DNA of 64,000 bases from Nevskia sp. (GTDB lineage Bacteria > Pseudomonadota > Gammaproteobacteria > Nevskiales > Nevskiaceae): positions 310,001-374,000 of the forward strand of contig NZ_JAKFUM010000002.1 in assembly GCF_021732705.1 (NCBI RefSeq), written 5' to 3'. Each line of letters starts with the position of its first letter. Positions within the stretch are counted from its first letter, which is position 1. Position numbers and translations under genes: made by a program. Under the pieces are notes generated by a model. That model did not search any database. It saw only the letters and a program-made list of their open reading frames with translations, and was not told the DNA's origin. Shown one piece after another: positions 15,453 to 25,023 of the stretch.

Positions 15453-16445
15453 TCAAGCCGCCGCCGACAAAACCCCGAAACCGTCGTCGACCCCGAAGAA
15501 CCGCGCCACCGCCTGCTGCTGCCGCTGACTGACGGTTTCCGTGCTGACCACACGCCAGAAATCCTCGACGCCGTCGTGATCCTCGCAGTACCAGCGGATG
15601 TGCTTGCGCCCGATGCGCACGCCCTGCGCCTCGCCGTAGAGCCCGACCATCGCCTGCAGGTGTTCGAGCAGCAGCCGGCCGATCCAGTCCCGCTCCGGTG
15701 GCGGCAAGTGGGTGCCGGTTTCCAGGAAATGCCGGATTTCGCGGAAGATCCACGGTCGCCCTTGCGCGGCGCGGCCGATCATCAGGGCATCGGCGCCGGT
15801 GTGACGAAGCACCCGCTGCGCCTGCTCCGGTCCGCGGATATCGCCATTGGCCATCACCGGTATCCGCACCGCCTGCTTGATCGCGGCGATCGTGTCGTAC
15901 TCGGCTTCGCCTTCGAAACGATCCTCGCGGCTGCGGCCGTGCACGGCGAGCGCGGCGATGCCGGCGTCCTCGGCGATTCGGGCGATGCGAACGCCGTTGC
16001 GCTCGCTGCGTGACCAGCCGGTGCGGATCTTCAGGGTCACCGGCACCGGCACCGCCGCCACCACGGCCGCACAGATCCTGGCCACCAGTGCCTCGTCGCG
16101 CAGCAGCGCCGAGCCGGCGTCGACCTTGCAGACTTTCTTGGCCGGGCAGCCCATGTTGATGTCGATGATGTCGGCACCGTGCCCGACGTTGTGACGCGCC
16201 GCCTCGGCCAGCAGTGCCGGATCGTGCCCGGCGATCTGCACCGAAACCGGGCCCGCCTCGCCGGCGTGGTCCATCCGGGTGCGCGATTTCTCCGTCTTCC
16301 ACATCCGTGGATCGGAAATCGTCATTTCGGACACGGCCAGCCCGGCACCGAGGCGACGGCACAGCACGCGGAACGGACGATCGGTGACGCCGGCCATGGG
16401 CGCCAGCACCAGCGCGGGTTCGATCAGATGAGGACCAATCTTCAT
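15453..16445 (-). CDS. dusB: tRNA-dihydrouridine synthase B
   Basis: This FMN enzyme reduces uridines in the D-loop of tRNA. It is 330 residues from the ATG at 16445 and starts MKIGPHLI. It shows APMAGVTDRPFR, VSEMTISDPRMW, DINMGCPAKKV with catalytic Cys100, and the flavin/phosphate-binding MANGDI and MIGRAAQGRPWIF. These blocks fit DusB better than DusA or DusC. In many gammaproteobacteria dusB precedes fis; here no fis follows, and the downstream gene is the convergent AAKKA protein. Confidence 0.93.
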   Translation of the reverse strand: MKIGPHLIEPALVLAPMAGVTDRPFRVLCRRLGAGLAVSEMTISDPRMWKTEKSRTRMDHAGEAGPVSVQIAGHDPALLAEAARHNVGHGADIIDINMGCPAKKVCKVDAGSALLRDEALVARICAAVVAAVPVPVTLKIRTGWSRSERNGVRIARIAEDAGIAALAVHGRSREDRFEGEAEYDTIAAIKQAVRIPVMANGDIRGPEQAQRVLRHTGADALMIGRAAQGRPWIFREIRHFLETGTHLPPPERDWIGRLLLEHLQAMVGLYGEAQGVRIGRKHIRWYCEDHDGVEDFWRVVSTETVSQRQQQAVARFFGVDDGFGVLSAAA

Positions 16446-16559
16446 GCCGCGCATTTTCACCGATCGTCGCCGCTGCCGCCCGTCGGCACCGTGAGCGACC
16501 GCCCGCCGTCACGGACCGCGCTCTATGATGTCGGCCAATCTGATGCCACCGACGCCGCA

Positions 16560-17585
16560 ATGACTGCCACTCCGAACGGCCCGCGACTGGGCCGGCTTGA
16601 CGCGCTGACCCTCGCTGCCGCCGCCGTCCTGATGGTGGTCGTGCTGACGCTGCACCTGCTCAGCGCCTTGATCGCCGGCCTGCTGGTCTACGAACTGGTG
16701 CATGTGCTGGCGGCGCGGCTGCGCGTGGCCTCGCTTGGACGGGAGTCGGCCAAGGTGGTCGCCGTGGCGCTGCTGGCCAGCGTCGTCGTCGGCCTGCTGA
16801 CCATCGCCGTGCTAAGCCTGGTGGCGGCGATGCGCAACGGCAGCGACAACCTGCCGGCGCTGATCGCCCGGCTGGTCGAGGCGATCGACGACTCCCGCAG
16901 CCGGCTGCCGGCCTGGATCGTCGACTACCTGCCAACCGACGCGGAAGACCTGCGCCGCGATCTGGTGGCCTGGTTGCGCGAGCATGCGAGCACCGTGCAG
17001 GGATTCGGCAAGTCGTTTGGCCGCGGGCTTGCGCACATCCTGATCGGCATGATCGTCGGCGCGATGCTGGCGCTGCGCGAAGCGACGCCGATTTCCGCGC
17101 GCGGGCCGTTCTCGCGCGCCGTCGCCGAACGCGCGGGTCGTCTCGCCGAATCGTTCCGCCGCGTGGTCTTCGCCCAGACCTGGATCGCGACGATCAACGC
17201 GCTGTTCACCTGGCTCTACCTCGGCGTGGCGCTGCCGGCATTCGGCGTCGACCTGCCGCAGGTCAAGACGCTGGTCCTCGTGACCTGGGTCGCCGGCCTG
17301 ATTCCGATCCTCGGCAACCTGATGTCGAACACGGTGATCGTTGCCGTCAGCCTCGGTCATTCGCTGGAACTGGCGGCGATCTCGCTGCTGTATCTGATCG
17401 TCATCCACAAGCTCGAGTATTTCCTGAACGCCCGCATCATCGGCTCGCAGATTCGCTCCCGCGCCTGGGAACTGCTGATCGCGATGCTGGTGATGGAATC
17501 GGCGTTCGGCATCAGCGGCATCATCGCCGCGCCGTTCTTCTATGCCTACTTCAAGGAAGAACTGTCGCGCCTGCGCATGCTGTAA
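16560..17585 (+). CDS. AI-2E family transporter (PerM/YhhT type)
   Basis: This is a polytopic inner-membrane protein of 341 residues. Hydrophobic segments occur near residues 17-50 and 60-90, then a soluble region, then several segments in the C-terminal half. The family signatures are recognisable: the FAQTWIATINALFTWLYLG segment, the GLIPILGNLMSNTVIV block and the KLEYFLNARIIGSQI stretch. Members export small molecules or act in ion/proton antiport; the substrate here is unknown. It is divergent from dusB. Confidence 0.9.
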   Translation: MTATPNGPRLGRLDALTLAAAAVLMVVVLTLHLLSALIAGLLVYELVHVLAARLRVASLGRESAKVVAVALLASVVVGLLTIAVLSLVAAMRNGSDNLPALIARLVEAIDDSRSRLPAWIVDYLPTDAEDLRRDLVAWLREHASTVQGFGKSFGRGLAHILIGMIVGAMLALREATPISARGPFSRAVAERAGRLAESFRRVVFAQTWIATINALFTWLYLGVALPAFGVDLPQVKTLVLVTWVAGLIPILGNLMSNTVIVAVSLGHSLELAAISLLYLIVIHKLEYFLNARIIGSQIRSRAWELLIAMLVMESAFGISGIIAAPFFYAYFKEELSRLRML

Positions 17586-17614
17586 CCCTTTTCTTTCCCA
17601 ATCTCCAAACATTC

Positions 17615-18619
17615 ATGGTCAGTGCCCACGATCCGGCCGCCGACGCGCCGCCGCCGCATCCCCACGATTTTTCCGAGCAGCTGATCCGCCAGTTGTACGA
17701 GGACCTCGACGGCCTGCTGTTCGACGGTGCCGATGCCGTCGACGAAGCCTGGCCGCTCGTGGTCGACGCCGCCCGCTCGGCCCGTGCCCGCGGCGCGGTG
17801 CTCGTCGTGTTCGCGCGCGCCACGCTGGCCGCGCATCACCTGCTGGTCTACGGCGAAGCGCCAGACGAATCGGTCGCGCTGGATGATGCCGCCGACGCCG
17901 TCGCCAGCTTCGTACCCGAAGCCGCCAGCCAGCTGTCGGCGCTGAAGGCCCACGCCGAACGCCTGACCCGGCACATGGCGATTGCCGAGCAGTCGCCGGA
18001 CGCGATCCATGTGCCGCTGTCGAAGACCATCCAGCGCTTCTACAACGCGCTGGCCGACGAGGACGCCGTGATCGGCGGCCGGGCGCTGATCGAGATGCGC
18101 TCGATCATCCTGCATCTGGACGCCTGCGCCAGCGCCCTCGATCTGGCCACCGCCGAACCGGAACCGATCCGCGTGATTCGCCCGGACCGTTTCCACGACT
18201 ACTTCATGCAGTACGCCAGCCTCGCCCAGAAGCAGGATGGAGCTGCCGGCGAGCAGGCGGTGGCCACGCTGACGCAGGACGGCCGCATCGCCGCCGTGAT
18301 CACCGAGGACACCCATCCGCTGGAAGCCGCAGCGCGCGCCGTGCGGGAATCGATGCACGGCGACGACACCACGCGCAGCCACGCGCTGGCGCGAATCCGT
18401 GCGCTGCTGGACGTGCTCGATGGCCTGCGCCGCTCGCCCAACCCGCTGCTCGGCGATGCCATCAACGACACCACCGTGCACCTGAGCCTCGTGCTGGCCG
18501 CCGCCACCGCGCCGCTGCAGGCGGCCTCCGGCTTCCGGTTCCAGGCCATCGCCCAGATCGCCCGCTACAACCAGCAGCTGCTGCGCAACGCCGCGCGCAC
18601 CGACGGCGCCGCGCACTGA
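17615..18619 (+). CDS. Conserved-looking protein of unknown function
   Basis: This is a 334-residue soluble, mainly helical protein starting MVSAHDPAADAPPP. I do not recognise a family. It has no signal peptide or membrane segment, is acidic and alanine-rich, and has histidine-containing helices in the middle (MRSIILHLDACAS, FHDYFMQYASLAQ). It begins 29 bases after the transporter stop on the same strand and may be co-transcribed. Codon use is like that of its neighbours. Confidence 0.75.
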   Translation: MVSAHDPAADAPPPHPHDFSEQLIRQLYEDLDGLLFDGADAVDEAWPLVVDAARSARARGAVLVVFARATLAAHHLLVYGEAPDESVALDDAADAVASFVPEAASQLSALKAHAERLTRHMAIAEQSPDAIHVPLSKTIQRFYNALADEDAVIGGRALIEMRSIILHLDACASALDLATAEPEPIRVIRPDRFHDYFMQYASLAQKQDGAAGEQAVATLTQDGRIAAVITEDTHPLEAAARAVRESMHGDDTTRSHALARIRALLDVLDGLRRSPNPLLGDAINDTTVHLSLVLAAATAPLQAASGFRFQAIAQIARYNQQLLRNAARTDGAAH

Positions 18620-19038
18620 GTCGAGGCGAGCCGGGCTGTCGAGACGCATCGGTCCGGCGAGATCGGTCTCGGCGGCCCCGGCAGCAGCCCTCCGCCCAAC
18701 GCTCAATGCGGCTGCCGTCGCGCTCGCCGCGGCGCGGCATCCGTGCATCCGGCACGGGAATCGACGCGTAGCAAGAAAGCCGACAACCGCGTCGGGTTGA
18801 TGCCTCGAGGCGTGTGCTGCGACGCAACAGAAAAGCCGTCATTTCAGGTGTTTGCTTTAAGGCGCGCATCCCGCCTATTCTCGAAACAGCAATGAAATGA
18901 GGAGGTCCTGATCGTGGCCCGAACGTGGCTGCCGATCCGGATCGCCTGACTTGCAGAACATCTCCCGCCTGAACCGGATGGTGGTCCGGCCAGTGCGGCT
19001 GTAGCAGTTCAATTCGCAACTATTTTGGGAGTGGGTCC
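18620..19038. other. Gene-free interval, leader of the M36 protease
   Basis: About 420 bases without a recognised gene. The right half is the promoter and leader of the large protease. It contains a strong Shine-Dalgarno-like GAGGAGG at about 18899 followed by an 11-codon frame GTG...TGA (18914-18949), which could be a leader peptide. The protease start has GGGAGTGGG upstream of ATG 19039. Confidence 0.45.
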
Positions 19039-22000
19039 ATGAAGAAATACGCGATCGGCCTGATCGCCGCGACGCTGGGGGCTACCAGCGCCCTTGCGGC
19101 GCAGCAACCGGCCAATTACGACGCTGCGCTCAGCGTGCCGCTGCGCAACGGAAGCGGTGTCACGGGGGCGAAGAAGTCCACGGCGATGCTGCGCACGACC
19201 GACGCCCGTCAGGGTTCGGTCTCGGTGACCAAGCCGGTCTCGCTGACCGTCGCTGGCCTGCGCTCGGAGTACGACGCGCAGCTCGACGCGCCGACCTTCC
19301 TCTGGGCCGACGCCACGATGCCGGTGGCCGCCATCGCGCCGCTGAAGTCGCAGAACGTCGCCGAAGGTGCCGCCCGCCAGTACCTGAAGGCGCAGGCCTC
19401 CGCGCTGAAGCTCAGCAAGGACATGGTCGACGGCGCGCGGATGGTCGATCTGCATGACACCGGCAACGGTCCGATCATCGCCCGCTTCCGCCAGTATCAG
19501 GACGGCATCGAAGTGTTCGGGCAGGGCCTGAACGTGATGATGGACCGCAACATGAAGCTGGTCGCGACGTCCGGCTACTTCGCGCCGACGCCGTCGTCGG
19601 CTTCGTCGAAGCAGGCCAGCGCCGCCTCCGCCGGCAGCAAGTTCAGCCTCAGCGCCGAACAGGCGCTGGCCGCCGCCTTCAAGAGCGCCACCAACCAGAC
19701 GATTTCCTCGTCGGTGTTCACCAGCAAGGGCGTTCGCGACGAGTACACCGACTTCACGGTTGGCGCGAACAGCGCCGAAATCGTGGCCTATGGCGAACCG
19801 CGCGCCAAGAAGGTCTTCTACTACAACGAAGGCAAGATGACGCCGGCGTGGTACACGGAAGTCAACGCGCGCAGCATCGATCTGGTTGACGACTACAGCT
19901 ACGGCATCGTGGTCTCGGCGGTCGACGGCGACGTGCTGTTCCGCAAGAACCTCACCGAAGAGGCGACGTTCAACTACCGCGTCTATGCCGACGCCAGCGG
20001 CATCAATCAGCCGTTCGATGGCCCGATCGGCAACGGCACCGCCCCGTATCCGAACGGCTCGGTGGTCAACCAGCGCCTGCCGCGCGTGGCCGCGACCCCG
20101 AATCTCGTGACGCTGGCCTCCGGCCCGATCTCGACGCGCGATCCGTGGCTGGCCGACGGCGCGACCGTGACGACCGGCAACAATGTCGATTCGTACCTCG
20201 ACATCGTCGACGGCAACACCAACGCGCCCGGAACGCCGCTCGATCAGCGCACCGACGGTTTCACGCCGAACAGCGCCGATACCCGCGGCAACGTCAACGG
20301 CTCGAGCACGTTCTCGTACCCGTACCTGCCGGACGCCGATCCGACCACCGCGACGCAGCGTCAGCATGCCGCCGTCCACCTGTTCTACATCAACAACTGG
20401 CTGCATGACTGGTGGTACGACAACGGCTTCGACGAAGCCGCCGGCAACTCCCAGGAAGTCAACTATGGCCGCGGCGGCGTCGAAGGCGACCGCATGCTGG
20501 TTGAAGGACAGGACTTCAGCGGCACCAACAACGCCAACCAGCGCACGCCGGCCGATGGCGGCCGTCCGCGCCAGCAGATGTATCTGTTCGATGGTCCGGT
20601 CAATGGCGAAGTCACCGTTTCCGCGCCGGTCGGCTCGGTGCCGTTCGGCACGGCGAGCTTCGGCCCGCAGGTGTTCGACGTCAGCGGCGCGGTCAGCGCC
20701 TCGGCACCGCTGAACGGCTGCACGCCGTTCACCAACGCAGCCGCCGTTGCCGGCACTGTCGTGATCATCGATCGCGGCGTCTGCTCGTTCCAGACCAAGA
20801 CGGTCAACGCGCAGAACGCGGGTGCGATCGGCGTCATCATCGCCAACAACGCTGCGGGTGCCCCTCCGGGCCTCGCCGGTGATGCCACCCAGCCGGCTGC
20901 AACCATCGGCACGCTGTCGGTCGCCGACACCAGCGGTGCGGCGATTCGTGCGGCACTGGCGAATGGTCCGCTGACCGCTCGCCTGCGCCGGGCGGCGTCG
21001 ATTCCGATCGACGGCACGGTCGACACGCAGATCATCGCGCACGAGTGGTTCCACTATGCGTCGAACCGCCTCGTCGGCAATGCCAGCGGCCTCAGCAATC
21101 AGCAGGGCCGCGGGATGGGCGAAGGCTGGTCGGACTTCTCCGCGCTGATCCTGTCGGTTCGCCCGGAAGATCGTCTGGTCTCCGGCAACAACAACTATCA
21201 GGGCGCCTACCCGGTTGCCGTGTATTCGACGCAGGATTCGTACTTCGGCATCCGCCGTGCGCCGTACTCGACGAACCTGAACGTTTTCCCGTTCACGTTC
21301 CGTCATATCTCTGACGGTGTTGCCTTGCCGACCAACGCGCCGATTCTGGTCTTCGGTGCCAACTCGCAGGTCCACAACACCGGCTCGATCTGGGCCAACA
21401 CGCTGTGGGAGTTCTACGTCAACCTGCTGAACGATCCGCGCTACAGCTTCACGCAGGCGCGCGAGCGGATGAAGGACTATGTGATCGCCGGCCTGAAGAT
21501 GACCCCGAACGCGCCAACGCTTCTCGAAGCGCGTGATGGCATTCTGGCTGCCGCCCTGGCGCGTGACCCTGCGGACTTCCGTCTCGCGGCAACCGCATTC
21601 GCCAAGCGCGGCATGGGTGCCGGTGCAGTGGCCCCGCCGCGTGGCAGCGCGACCAACTCCGGTCCGGCTGCGGTCGAAGACTTCACGGAGTTCGCCGGTC
21701 GCGTCCTGGTGACGTCGGCGTCGCTGGACTTTGGCTACGTCAACGGTGCCACCGGCTTCATCGACAACGACGGCATCCTTGATCCGGGCGAAACGGCGCT
21801 GCTGACGATCAACCTGGTCAATCTCGGTACTGCGCCGATCACGTCGAACGTCACTGCCCAGCTCAGCTCGGCGGCCGATCTGACTTACGCCAACGGTGGT
21901 GTCGTGACGTTTGCGGCGTCGCCAACGGCTCCGATTGCCATCGGCGGCACGGCAACGGGAACGATCGAAGTCACGCTGCGCAGCGCCACCAGCACCGCTC

Positions 22001-23388
22001 AGCAGATCACGCTGAACATCGCGTTCCCGCAGGTTGGCGCCACCGCCAACGAGGTGTTCGAAGCCGCCGGTCGGACGATCAACCTGACCGTCAATTACGA
22101 CATCGTCCGCAACAGCCGCGCGACCGACGACCTGAGCCAGCCGATTGCCTCGACGTTCGACTGGGGTCGCACCCTCATCGGCGGCGGCACGGGCTGGAAC
22201 ATCGTCAATGGCGACCCGGCACCGTTCCTGTTCGCCACCGGCAACATCTGGTACGTGCCGGACAACGGCAGCGCGAATGACATCCGCTTGACCACGCCGC
22301 CGGTGGCCCTGGCTGCAACGGGCCCGAGCCAGATGACGTTCTCGCATTACTTCGAGTTCGAACCGGATACGGCCGAGCTCGGCTTCGACGGCGGCGTCAT
22401 CGAAATCAGTTCCGATGGCGGCACCACGTGGCGGGACGTCATTGCAGCTGGCGGCGCGTTCGTCGGCAGCAACGGCTACAACGGCCGCATCGAAGCGTTG
22501 GAAGCGGACGGCACCTTTGCACCGGGTGGCGCGACGAATCCGGCACCGGGCTTCATCGCCGACAACTTCGCGGCAGCCAATGGCTTCCTCGATCCGGTGA
22601 CCGTCACGCTGCCGGCCAGCCTCGCCGGCCGTACGGTGCGTCTGCGCTTCCGTCATGTCAGCGACGGTTCCGTCGGCGCCTTCGGCTGGTCGGTCGACAA
22701 CATCACGTTCACGGGCGCAACCAACACGTTCAGCGTGGTGGCGGCCGAGAACGGTGTGCCCGACAACCAGGCGCCGGTCGCCAACGCCGGTCCGGATCGC
22801 GTGATCGCCAACGGTCGCGTGGCCAACCTGATCGGCACCGCCTCGACCGACGATGCCGGCATCACCAGCTACGCGTGGACCCAGGTCTCGGGCCCGACGG
22901 TGACGATTGCCAATCCGACGGCGGCCACGGCGAACTTCACGCCGACGGTCAACGGGACCTACGTGTTCAGCCTGCGGGTGACGGATGTCCGCACGCTGTC
23001 GTCGACGGATACCGTGTCGCTGACGGTGATCACGGCGCCGGTGGCCAATGCCGGTCCGGATCAGACGGTCGGCCTGCGTCGCACGGTGAACCTCGATGGT
23101 CGCGCATCGACCACCGACGCCAGCAGCACGCTGACGTACGCTTGGACCCAGGTGAATGGTCCGGCAGTCACGTTGAATGGTGCGACCACGGCCACGCCGT
23201 TCTTCTCGGAGACTGAAGTCGGCAGCTATGTGTTCACGCTGACCGTCACCGATTCGCGTACCCGCGCCACGTCGACCGATTCCGTGACGGTCAACGCGCA
23301 GGTGCCGACCGGCGGTGGTTCGTTCGGGTTCCTGATGCTGGCCCCGGGTCTGCTGGCGGTGCTGCTGCGCCGTCGCCGCAAGGCCTGA
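19039..23388 (+). CDS. Large secreted M36 (fungalysin-like) metallopeptidase with PA, PKD and GlyGly-CTERM tail
   Basis: This is a 1449-residue exported zinc protease. In order: signal peptide (1 to about 21, ending ALAAQ); fungalysin/thermolysin-type propeptide (about 90-300); the M36 catalytic domain; a PA domain inserted before the active site (about 560-655, with VIIDRGVCSFQTKTVNAQNAG); zinc motif HEWFH (His668, Glu669, His672) and third ligand Glu695 in GEGWSDF; a beta-rich middle region; and two PKD-like domains (about 1250-1420, each starting VANAGPD). The last 25 residues (GGGS, hydrophobic stretch, RRRRKA) form a GlyGly-CTERM sorting signal, which is cut by rhombosortase and usually means type II secretion and surface anchoring. 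It likely degrades extracellular protein. A terminator follows. Confidence 0.93.
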   Translation: MKKYAIGLIAATLGATSALAAQQPANYDAALSVPLRNGSGVTGAKKSTAMLRTTDARQGSVSVTKPVSLTVAGLRSEYDAQLDAPTFLWADATMPVAAIAPLKSQNVAEGAARQYLKAQASALKLSKDMVDGARMVDLHDTGNGPIIARFRQYQDGIEVFGQGLNVMMDRNMKLVATSGYFAPTPSSASSKQASAASAGSKFSLSAEQALAAAFKSATNQTISSSVFTSKGVRDEYTDFTVGANSAEIVAYGEPRAKKVFYYNEGKMTPAWYTEVNARSIDLVDDYSYGIVVSAVDGDVLFRKNLTEEATFNYRVYADASGINQPFDGPIGNGTAPYPNGSVVNQRLPRVAATPNLVTLASGPISTRDPWLADGATVTTGNNVDSYLDIVDGNTNAPGTPLDQRTDGFTPNSADTRGNVNGSSTFSYPYLPDADPTTATQRQHAAVHLFYINNWLHDWWYDNGFDEAAGNSQEVNYGRGGVEGDRMLVEGQDFSGTNNANQRTPADGGRPRQQMYLFDGPVNGEVTVSAPVGSVPFGTASFGPQVFDVSGAVSASAPLNGCTPFTNAAAVAGTVVIIDRGVCSFQTKTVNAQNAGAIGVIIANNAAGAPPGLAGDATQPAATIGTLSVADTSGAAIRAALANGPLTARLRRAASIPIDGTVDTQIIAHEWFHYASNRLVGNASGLSNQQGRGMGEGWSDFSALILSVRPEDRLVSGNNNYQGAYPVAVYSTQDSYFGIRRAPYSTNLNVFPFTFRHISDGVALPTNAPILVFGANSQVHNTGSIWANTLWEFYVNLLNDPRYSFTQARERMKDYVIAGLKMTPNAPTLLEARDGILAAALARDPADFRLAATAFAKRGMGAGAVAPPRGSATNSGPAAVEDFTEFAGRVLVTSASLDFGYVNGATGFIDNDGILDPGETALLTINLVNLGTAPITSNVTAQLSSAADLTYANGGVVTFAASPTAPIAIGGTATGTIEVTLRSATSTAQQITLNIAFPQVGATANEVFEAAGRTINLTVNYDIVRNSRATDDLSQPIASTFDWGRTLIGGGTGWNIVNGDPAPFLFATGNIWYVPDNGSANDIRLTTPPVALAATGPSQMTFSHYFEFEPDTAELGFDGGVIEISSDGGTTWRDVIAAGGAFVGSNGYNGRIEALEADGTFAPGGATNPAPGFIADNFAAANGFLDPVTVTLPASLAGRTVRLRFRHVSDGSVGAFGWSVDNITFTGATNTFSVVAAENGVPDNQAPVANAGPDRVIANGRVANLIGTASTDDAGITSYAWTQVSGPTVTIANPTAATANFTPTVNGTYVFSLRVTDVRTLSSTDTVSLTVITAPVANAGPDQTVGLRRTVNLDGRASTTDASSTLTYAWTQVNGPAVTLNGATTATPFFSETEVGSYVFTLTVTDSRTRATSTDSVTVNAQVPTGGGSFGFLMLAPGLLAVLLRRRRKA

Positions 23389-23431
23389 AGTAAGTCACAG
23401 GCCGGCCTGAACAAGGCCGGTTGCTGAAACG

Positions 23432-23464
23432 ATCCCGGGGAGGCTCGCCTCCCCGGGATTTTTT
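23432..23464 (+). terminator. Strong intrinsic terminator of the M36 protease
   Basis: A perfect 13-base stem ATCCCGGGGAGGC / GCCTCCCCGGGAT closes on a 2-base gap and is followed by TTTTT. Confidence 0.9.
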
Positions 23465-23526
23465 GTGCCCGGCCGATCCACGTCGATGGCTGCGCTAAGC
23501 TCGTGGCCTGTCACGGATGCCACGCC

Positions 23527-24201
23527 ATGTCGACGCTGCCCCTGCACCACCCTGTTGCACGCCGACCCCGGCTCGGCTGGCTCATCGCGCTGCTGAGCCA
23601 CACGCTGCTGGTCGCATGCGCCGCCCCCCCGCCGCCAGCGCCCGCGCCGGAACCGACGGCGACCGAAGCTCGAGCGACGACCGCGACAAGGCCACCGGCT
23701 GAAGTCGAGCGTCTTCCGGCGGCCGATGCCCCCGCCCCGCCCGTCCAGAAGAAGGCTGGCCCCCGCTCACAGGAGCCCAACGTGAACCCCTCCGACATTG
23801 CCGTGCGGTTGAGTCGCGGCCCTTGCTTCGGCCGCTGCCCGATCTACTCGGTGGCGATTGACCCCCGCGGCAGTGTCACCTTCACCGGCGAGCGTTTCGT
23901 CGCGGCCATTGGCGAGCATCACGGCACGGCCGATCCAGCGGCACTGGCCGCGTTGCGAGCGCTGCTGGCCGATGCCGACGTCCGGAAGCTTGACGGCGAC
24001 TACACGCCAGCCGACAAGCGTTGCGGCCAGTACGCCACCGACATGCCGATGGTGCGCATGGAAGTGGTCGAGGGCGGGCGTCGTCGACAGATCGATCACT
24101 ACACCGGCTGCGACGCGGCGCCGGAATCATTGACGCGACTGGCCAAGGCCATCGATGCCGCTGCCGGCAGCCAGCGCTGGATCGACGCCGCTCGGGAATG
24201 A
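23527..24201 (+). CDS. DUF6438-domain putative lipoprotein
   Basis: This is a 224-residue protein with a lipoprotein-like signal (hydrophobic stretch then LLVAC, Cys31) and a long Pro/Ala/Thr linker. The globular domain starts SRGPCFGRCPIYSVAIDPRGSVTFTGE, the pattern I associate with DUF6438, in which a GPC-x-CP-x-Y motif is conserved. Two further cysteines (DKRCGQY, GCDAAPE) may pair with these. The function of the family is unknown. The ATG at 23527 gives the lipoprotein signal; an in-frame codon at 23503 is upstream. Confidence 0.75.
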   Translation: MSTLPLHHPVARRPRLGWLIALLSHTLLVACAAPPPPAPAPEPTATEARATTATRPPAEVERLPAADAPAPPVQKKAGPRSQEPNVNPSDIAVRLSRGPCFGRCPIYSVAIDPRGSVTFTGERFVAAIGEHHGTADPAALAALRALLADADVRKLDGDYTPADKRCGQYATDMPMVRMEVVEGGRRRQIDHYTGCDAAPESLTRLAKAIDAAAGSQRWIDAARE

Positions 24202-24260
24202 TCGTGCACCGCGTCGCTCGACGCGGAAGGACTGGCCGAGCAGGCTCTGCCCGAACGGGA

Positions 24261-24560
24261 TCAGTCAGCGCCGACCCAGTCCGCCAGCGCCGGCTGAAAC
24301 TTGAGCGGCGAGAACTCGATGATCCGGTAGTCGGCCAGGCCCTCGCGCTGATACGGGTCCAGCGCAAAGAACTCCTCGACCCGTTCCGCCGCATCGGCCC
24401 GCAGCAGCACGATGCCGCCAAGCCGGCTGGCTTGCGGCCCGGAACAGAGCACGATGCCGTGATCGATCCCGGTCTGCAGATAGGCCCGGTGCGCGCCGAC
24501 AACGTCCTTCAGCTCGTCCGCGGGTACGCGATACGTGATCTCGACGACGAAATGCTTCAC
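24261..24560 (-). CDS. YciI-family protein
   Basis: This is a 99-residue ferredoxin-like-fold protein with the pattern KHFVVEITYRVP ... HRAYLQTGIDHGIVLCSGPQASRLGGIVLL ... DPYQREGLADYRIIEFSP, typical of YciI proteins. They resemble muconolactone isomerase in fold and carry a conserved His/Asp pair, but their reaction is unknown. I use the GTG at 24560; a longer form from ATG 24629 is possible but the extra residues do not match the family. Confidence 0.8.
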   Translation of the reverse strand: MKHFVVEITYRVPADELKDVVGAHRAYLQTGIDHGIVLCSGPQASRLGGIVLLRADAAERVEEFFALDPYQREGLADYRIIEFSPLKFQPALADWVGAD

Positions 24561-24648
24561 GGCGGCAGCCTCGGGCGATTGACGGGCGACGAGTGTAGCG
24601 AGCGCAACCGGGCTCGTCTTCCGGCCCATGTCGCAGCCAGTCGAGCGG

Positions 24649-25023
24649 TCAGGCCTCGCGCCAGGCCGCCAGCGCCAGCAGCAACCAGCCGGCCAGAAAC
24701 AGCAGGCCGTCGATCGGCGTGATCGCACCCAGCACCCGGACGCCGCTGAGTGCCAGTGCGTAGAGGCTGCCCGAAAAGATCAGCACGCCGACGGCGAAGC
24801 ACAGTCCGGACGCGCTCAGCAGCCCGGACGGCCGGAGCAGCGCGAGCACGCCGACGGCCAGCAGCGCCAGCGCGTGATAGAAGTGATATTCGACGCCCGT
24901 GCGATAGACCGCGAGCAACTCCGGACTCAGCCGCGCTTTCAGCGCATGCGAACCGAAAGCGCCCAGTGCCACCGCGAGAAAGCCGAAGATCGCGGCGGTC
25001 GCCAGCATCAGGCGTGCGGTCAA
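24649..25023 (-). CDS. DUF423 small membrane protein (YgdD type)
   Basis: This is a 124-residue protein with four predicted membrane helices. The family signature near the start (LAVALGAFGSHALK), HFYHALALL in the middle, and GAITPIDGLLFLAGW at the end are typical of DUF423/YgdD. Function is unknown. The start appears to be a TTG at 25023 overlapping the cysC stop (TTGA), with AAGGA at suitable spacing inside cysC; an ATG five codons later is the alternative. Confidence 0.85.
   Translation of the reverse strand: MTARLMLATAAIFGFLAVALGAFGSHALKARLSPELLAVYRTGVEYHFYHALALLAVGVLALLRPSGLLSASGLCFAVGVLIFSGSLYALALSGVRVLGAITPIDGLLFLAGWLLLALAAWREA

Noticed and set aside
19009-22656. Very long open frame on the minus strand opposite the M36 protease
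   Set aside because: Its product is arginine-rich and low-complexity with no domain, and the plus strand carries a clear multi-domain protease. Long antisense frames are expected in GC-rich DNA.
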